This document shows positions 6,985 to 9,879 of a stretch of DNA of 9,879 nucleotides, piece after piece; position 1 is the first letter of the stretch, and every line of letters starts with the position of its first letter. The position numbers and the translations under genes were made by a program. Source of the DNA: Spirochaetales bacterium (lineage in GTDB: Bacteria > Spirochaetota > Spirochaetia > ARS1246); the NCBI GenBank assembly GCA_018644745.1, contig JABGPX010000353.1, forward strand, positions 1-9,879. The letters are read 5' to 3'. The notes under the pieces are model-generated. The model was given only the letters and a program-made list of their open reading frames with translations, searched no databases and was not told the origin of the DNA.

Positions 6985-7740
6985 ATGGCGCTATTCAAAA
7001 ATAACAAAAAGGAACCTATGAACCGGCGTGCGATGTCGGCAAAGTCAGATGTACCGAAAGACGACACGTTAATCGAGGAATTTGCTGAGCTTACCGATAT
7101 AGGCGACGCGAAAGAAATCGGCAAGGCCGACACCGAGGTGAAAGTAGCTCTTAGTGAGGCGAACAAAGCGGATATAAAATCCATTATGATGATGGATCAG
7201 GGCCGATGCCCATCTTGCCATGGCAGGACCGAACGATTTCTTTTTACCGTTGTATGTCCGACCTGCGGCTGGTATCGCCGAAAGATTCCGGATAAGGGGC
7301 ATAGTGTTGTTCATCTGCGTGACGGGAAAAAGATCAATTGCGATTATGTACATCGCGGAAGTGACGAATATCTTTGTATTAAGGACGGCGTTGTTATCGC
7401 CGAAGTAATGCGTTCGAGTGTTTTCAACATCGAGCACACATGGAAAGAGAATGAACTCGATGAAGCACGGGAACTCTCGCACAAGCTTCATGTCGGCATA
7501 TGCTCATGGTGCGAGAAATCACTTGCGGACGCTGATAAAGAGGATGCGGGAGATGACTATGTTGCTTTCGGCGCCGCTCAGGAACATTTCACCTTTTGCT
7601 CGGAGAAATGCCAAAGGGCGTTTAGAAAGCAATATCCATCAAGAATACACAGGAACTGCTACGAAACCGATTGTAATAACTGCCATTTGTGTATGAAGCG
7701 TTTCGATACCAGGGGTTTTAAGCGCAGGATTCTCGTATAG
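6985..7740 (+). CDS. Cysteine-rich zinc-ribbon-like hypothetical protein
   Basis: A 251-aa soluble protein that I do not recognise. After a charged, probably disordered N-terminus (1-65) it shows three separate cysteine clusters. The first is a zinc-ribbon-like C75-x2-C78-x12-C91-x2-C94. The second is C173-x2-C176 with C205-x3-C209 (CSWC...FCSEKC), resembling treble-clef/TRASH-like metal-binding knuckles. The third is a C-terminal C225-x4-C230-x2-C233-x2-C236, which could bind zinc or an iron-sulfur cluster. Between clusters one and two, residues 107-145 look like a small beta domain (HLRDGKKINCDYVH...). No enzyme motif is visible; nucleic-acid or protein binding is a guess. GGAGG lies four bases before the ATG. 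A 12-codon GTG-started leader frame with its own AGAGGAG overlaps the start. It ends 6 nt from the end of the convergent adenosyltransferase gene, with no terminator between. Confidence 0.85.
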   Translation: MALFKNNKKEPMNRRAMSAKSDVPKDDTLIEEFAELTDIGDAKEIGKADTEVKVALSEANKADIKSIMMMDQGRCPSCHGRTERFLFTVVCPTCGWYRRKIPDKGHSVVHLRDGKKINCDYVHRGSDEYLCIKDGVVIAEVMRSSVFNIEHTWKENELDEARELSHKLHVGICSWCEKSLADADKEDAGDDYVAFGAAQEHFTFCSEKCQRAFRKQYPSRIHRNCYETDCNNCHLCMKRFDTRGFKRRILV

Positions 7741-7746
7741 CTGTTA

Positions 7747-8292
7747 CTATCCCTCAAGCCATCGTGCCAGAACAAAGAGAAGGTCGGATAGCCGATTCAA
7801 ATAGTTCTGGCACGTGGCAAGTTTCCCTCTATATTTATCTCTTATGCAGGTAACAACATCTCGCTCCGCCCGCCTGCAAACTGCTCTTGCGATATCAAGA
7901 AATGCACCGGCCCGCGTCGCACCCGGTAGTATAAATTCACCTTTTATCTCTAAGTTTTTTAGAAACTGTTTTTCTGTTTTTTCAAGCCGCTTTACATCCT
8001 GAACTGTAACCACCGAAAGCTTATCATAGATTGGATCCTTCTCCGGTGTTGCTACCTGTCCTCCGACTCGTATCAGTACTCCCTGTATCGAATCCAGTAC
8101 ATCAGGAATTTTTTTTTCCTTTGGATATTCCATTCTTATAGTTGCTTTAGCCAGTCCGATGAGAGATGATAACTCATCAATGTCTCCGAGAGTTACGAAA
8201 AGTACATCATCCTTTCTGAGTCGCTCTCCGTTGTACAGACTGCTTTCGCCTCCGTCTCCGCCCCGGGTGGTAACCTGTTCGAATTCAATCAT
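7747..8292 (-). CDS. PduO-type ATP:cob(I)alamin adenosyltransferase
   Basis: A 181-aa enzyme that transfers the adenosyl group of ATP to cob(I)alamin, making adenosylcobalamin (coenzyme B12) in the cytoplasm; the family acts as a trimer. Family hallmarks run in order: TTRGGDGGESSLYNGER (8-24, ATP phosphate loop), KDD (27-29), LGDIDELSSLIG (35-46), FILPGA (120-125), ARAVCRRAERDV (135-146) and NYLNRLSDLLFVLAR (163-177). Length is typical. In the phosphate loop the usual GDKG is GDGG (G14), replacing a Lys that normally touches ATP phosphate. A run of nine A's lies in the coding strand (8109-8117 on the plus strand). Its ATG overlaps the regulator stop by 8 nt (ATGATTGA), so it is translationally coupled to a cobalamin-binding regulator. 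That suggests a role in loading or signalling with adenosylcobalamin rather than a link to diol or ethanolamine use. The symbol pduO/cobA is not assigned. Confidence 0.95.
   Translation of the reverse strand: MIEFEQVTTRGGDGGESSLYNGERLRKDDVLFVTLGDIDELSSLIGLAKATIRMEYPKEKKIPDVLDSIQGVLIRVGGQVATPEKDPIYDKLSVVTVQDVKRLEKTEKQFLKNLEIKGEFILPGATRAGAFLDIARAVCRRAERDVVTCIRDKYRGKLATCQNYLNRLSDLLFVLARWLEG
7763..7814. repeat. Perfect 11-bp inverted repeat with inner stem, inside 3' end of adenosyltransferase gene
   Basis: CGTGCCAGAAC (7763-7773) and GTTCTGGCACG (7804-7814) are exact reverse complements separated by 30 nt. Inside the loop TCGG (7784-7787) pairs with CCGA (7792-7795). It lies in coding sequence for the C-terminal YLNRLSDLLFVLAR region, just before the convergent gene end. 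Confidence 0.8.
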
Positions 8293-9196
8293 GGTTTATC
8301 TCATCGTGTAAGGAATTTATAGTAGAGACCGCCCCCGCCAGGCTGCCGGCGTAGCTGTCTGCTCCAACTCTTTGCCAAAGGTCCCGATCGCTGGCGAATG
8401 CCAGTCCGCCTACAACTATCTTCAATTCTTTCCTGCTTTTCCGTAGAGCAGATCTGATGTGGAGAATCATATTGGCGACCGAATCGGCGTTGAAAGCCAT
8501 AGTCGCCGATATTGCCAGTACATCGGCATCAGTTTCCAATATTCCCTTTACCAGATCGGCAGTGGGGGTATTAATACCGATGTAGAAGGTTTGCCACCCT
8601 TCTTCCTCAAGAATGTCGGTTATCATCTTGATGCCAATTTGATGAAATTCACCGTTCACCGTGACGGCAAGCAGGATCCCGCGGGCAGTATCCGGTGTTT
8701 GCAGATATGCTCTGAGCTGGCCCATGAGGGACTCTGTTGCTTCTGAAAAGTAGTGTTCTCGAGATACATCTATTTCATTTATCTCCCATTTACTTCCCAC
8801 TTCTATCAGTGCCGATTCAAATACCTCTGCATAAATAGATCGTATCGTCTTACCCGCCTTCGCTTCATTGATTATGAGAGAGTAGGCCTCTTCTTTTCGT
8901 CCGGCGAGGAGCTCACCTATATAACCTTTAGCCAAATCTGAGAGGTGTTCTTTATTCAACGCGGCCGTATTTGCTCTATTGCTCAGAAGATTCACATCGC
9001 TGCGTCCGAGAAGAAAATCGAGAGAGACTTCGAGGAAATTTGCTATTTTCCGCAGGGTTTCCTCGTCGGGAAACCTGCTGTGCTGTTCATAATTTGCAAT
9101 AGTGGTTTGTGCCACGCCCATTTCGTCGGCAAGGTCTATCTGCCTCAATTTTCTTTCTTTTCGAAGCTGCTTCAGCCTCGATGCGAAATCCGCCAA
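8285..9196 (-). CDS. XRE-type HTH regulator with CarH-like cobalamin-binding sensor domain
   Basis: A 303-aa fusion. Residues 6-62 form a classic XRE/Cro-CI helix-turn-helix (LRKERKLRQIDLADEMGVAQ...TIANYE...). Residues about 85-165 form the four-helix cap of methionine-synthase-type B12 domains, carrying the W-x9-EH motif (W137, E147-H148) known from CarH photoreceptors. Residues about 172-298 form the Rossmann-like B12-binding domain, with E-x-H-x-x-G (183-188; H185 expected as lower cobalt ligand), the SxT motif (S230-T232) and GG (263-264). CarH and LitR use a MerR DNA-binding domain, so this domain combination differs. The residue after W137 is Glu138, where Thermus CarH has the light-state cobalt ligand His132. 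The start is TTG: no in-frame ATG lies between the upstream stop and M26, and AAGGATGG precedes it. It is the first gene of an operon with the adenosyltransferase and divergent from a prenyl synthase. Light sensing is inference. Confidence 0.92.
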   Translation of the reverse strand: MADFASRLKQLRKERKLRQIDLADEMGVAQTTIANYEQHSRFPDEETLRKIANFLEVSLDFLLGRSDVNLLSNRANTAALNKEHLSDLAKGYIGELLAGRKEEAYSLIINEAKAGKTIRSIYAEVFESALIEVGSKWEINEIDVSREHYFSEATESLMGQLRAYLQTPDTARGILLAVTVNGEFHQIGIKMITDILEEEGWQTFYIGINTPTADLVKGILETDADVLAISATMAFNADSVANMILHIRSALRKSRKELKIVVGGLAFASDRDLWQRVGADSYAGSLAGAVSTINSLHDEINHD

Positions 9197-9216
9197 TTTT
9201 TTCCATCCTTCTGAGT

Positions 9217-9228
9217 GCTGGCAATCTT
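9217..9228. repeat. Direct repeat copy 1 (GCTGGCAATCTT), candidate operator
   Basis: Matches the copy at 9269-9280 at 10 of 12 positions (GCnnGCAATCTT), starting exactly 52 bp from it, close to five helical turns. It falls in the predicted leader of the regulator transcript, downstream of the candidate start point. Confidence 0.5.
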
Positions 9229-9243
9229 CCGATCACCAAGGAC

Positions 9244-9272
9244 ATTTTATCACGTTATGTGTAAAAAAGCAA
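9244..9272 (-). promoter_or_regulatory. Candidate promoter of the regulator/adenosyltransferase operon
   Basis: On the minus strand: TTGCTT (9272-9267), 17 nt, then TAAAAT (9249-9244), preceded by TGA to give an extended -10 (TGATAAAAT). The start point would be near 9237, leaving a leader of about 40 nt with AAGGATGG before the TTG start. It is bracketed by the two GCnnGCAATCTT copies, as expected for autoregulation. Confidence 0.55.
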
Positions 9273-9280
9273 GCAATCTT
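9269..9280. repeat. Direct repeat copy 2 (GCAAGCAATCTT), candidate operator
   Basis: Second copy of GCnnGCAATCTT. It overlaps the -35 region of the leftward promoter and the upstream side of the rightward one. Its last bases are part of a palindrome, AATCT-T-AGATT (9275-9285), which could be a two-fold site for an XRE dimer. Confidence 0.5.
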
Positions 9281-9292
9281 AGATTTTCGTCT

Positions 9293-9301
9293 TGATAAAC
9301 T
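9293..9301 (+). promoter_or_regulatory. Candidate extended -10 for the prenyl synthase gene
   Basis: TGATAAACT differs at one position from the extended -10 proposed for the divergent operon (TGATAAAAT). No good -35 lies upstream; the palindrome 9275-9285 sits there instead, which would suit activator or repressor control. Transcription would start near 9308, about 19 nt before the ATG. Confidence 0.3.
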
Positions 9302-9326
9302 ACATATTGTGTATTACCATTTGTCC

Positions 9327-9879
9327 ATGGAAAAGAATACTACACAGGGGAGCTCCGTTTCTCTGCTGAAATCATTTGAAGAATGGAAAATCTCGATCGG
9401 CAAAGTGCTTCGCGACAAAGAGAAGACTCTCCGGGACGATTTCTCGCGGGTGCACCCTCTTGGTCCGGATGTGCTGAGCAGGATCATAGATTTCGCAGAG
9501 CAGGGGAAAATGATTCGCGGCGGTCTTGTCTGCTTAGCCGATGGTTTGGCAACAGGTCGGGTCAGTGCCGATTCTTTTACTGCCGGAGCGGCCATTGAGC
9601 TGTTTCAATCCGCCCTGCTTGTTCATGATGATATTATGGATCGAGACTTGTATCGCCGCGGTAATCCGTCAGTTTTTCATCAATACGCCACGGACGCACG
9701 TCTATCTTCCTTTAGAGATCCAGACCATCTGGGTGAAGGACTGGGAATCTGCGCCGGAGATATCGCTTTTTTTCTTGGTTTTGAACTATTAACGGATCTT
9801 GGACCTCAATCCGGATCATTTATTAAGATTTTTTCCCGGTCTGCAAGAGAACTGAGTTATGTAGGAATAGCCCAAATGG
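9327..9879 (+). CDS. Polyprenyl diphosphate synthase, geranylgeranyl-type (partial, runs off right edge)
   Basis: The first 184 residues of a trans-isoprenyl diphosphate synthase, which condenses isopentenyl diphosphate with allylic diphosphates. Visible are G60-K-M-I-R64 (the IPP-binding GKxxR), the first aspartate-rich motif D101-D-I-M-D105 preceded by ELFQSALLVH, the R110-R-G segment that binds the allylic diphosphate, and GICAGDIAFFLGF (140-152). The second Asp-rich motif lies beyond the edge. The DDxxD spacing without a two-residue insert excludes the usual bacterial farnesyl synthase. A small residue (A96) five before DDxxD, and the DPDHLGEGLGICAGD stretch like Gram-positive IdsA-type enzymes, favour C20 or longer products. 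Such a product could feed carotenoid, quinone or lipid synthesis. No ribosome binding site precedes the ATG; the nearest GGGGAG is inside the gene. It diverges from the cobalamin-sensing regulator, which probably controls it. Confidence 0.9.
   Translation, partial: MEKNTTQGSSVSLLKSFEEWKISIGKVLRDKEKTLRDDFSRVHPLGPDVLSRIIDFAEQGKMIRGGLVCLADGLATGRVSADSFTAGAAIELFQSALLVHDDIMDRDLYRRGNPSVFHQYATDARLSSFRDPDHLGEGLGICAGDIAFFLGFELLTDLGPQSGSFIKIFSRSARELSYVGIAQM

Noticed and set aside
7069..7491. 140-aa minus-strand open frame
   Set aside because: It is antisense to the zinc-ribbon-like gene, whose cysteine motifs and ribosome site show the plus strand is real.
9292..9317. TTGATA...TATTAC as a classical -35/-10 for the prenyl synthase
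   Set aside because: The spacer is only 14 nt, too short for sigma-70. The extended -10 at 9293-9301 is preferred, with low confidence.
9197..9326. Cobalamin riboswitch
   Set aside because: I looked for the B12 box (GCCACTG or its complement) here and before the other genes with a cobalamin link and found none. The gap is also too short for a full riboswitch plus two promoters.
1..9879. Mobile element, defence system, CRISPR or biosynthetic cluster
   Set aside because: No transposase, integrase, terminal repeats, repeat-spacer array or defence domains are visible. The genes are household-type, and the only coherent novel arrangement is the cobalamin regulator locus.

Overview
The window looks like chromosomal DNA from a mid-GC bacterium. 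Gene content and style fit a free-living spirochaete of the Spirochaeta/Sediminispirochaeta type best, but this is inference from protein flavour and short gaps, not from a marker gene. There are no rRNA or tRNA genes, insertion sequences, CRISPR arrays or integrases. It reads as ordinary chromosome with one notable regulatory locus at the right end.

Left part (1-2789): the start of a Gfo/Idh/MocA-type oxidoreductase runs leftward off the edge. Diverging from it is a tight pair: a lone class III nucleotide-cyclase-like domain that lacks both transition-state residues, then 2 nt later a TrmH/SpoU-family RNA methyltransferase whose C-terminus is made of a 12-bp tandem repeat. After 51 nt comes a uroporphyrinogen-decarboxylase-family protein of the cobalamin methyltransferase type, with His-x-Cys...Cys zinc ligands.

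Middle (2790-6984): a small, highly charged helical protein of 55-58 aa, possibly read from a leaderless mRNA, precedes a two-gene ABC exporter operon joined by an ATGA overlap. The two half-transporters form a heterodimer in which all visible deviations fall in one of the two ATP sites. A nested hairpin/terminator closes the operon.

Right part (6985-9879): an unrecognised cysteine-rich zinc-ribbon-like protein converges, with a 6-nt gap, on a leftward operon. That operon encodes an XRE-type helix-turn-helix regulator fused to a CarH-like cobalamin-binding module, followed with an 8-nt overlap by a PduO-type ATP:cob(I)alamin adenosyltransferase. Divergent from the regulator is a polyprenyl diphosphate (probably geranylgeranyl-type) synthase that runs off the right edge.

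The most interesting hypothesis is that this right end is an adenosylcobalamin-dependent, possibly light-responsive, switch. The regulator is co-made with the enzyme that makes its ligand and faces an isoprenoid gene across a 130-bp intergenic region. That region carries back-to-back candidate promoters and two copies of a 12-bp repeat spaced 52 bp apart. The arrangement recalls CarH/carotenoid loci, but with an XRE instead of a MerR DNA-binding domain and with Glu where CarH has the light-state cobalt ligand His.
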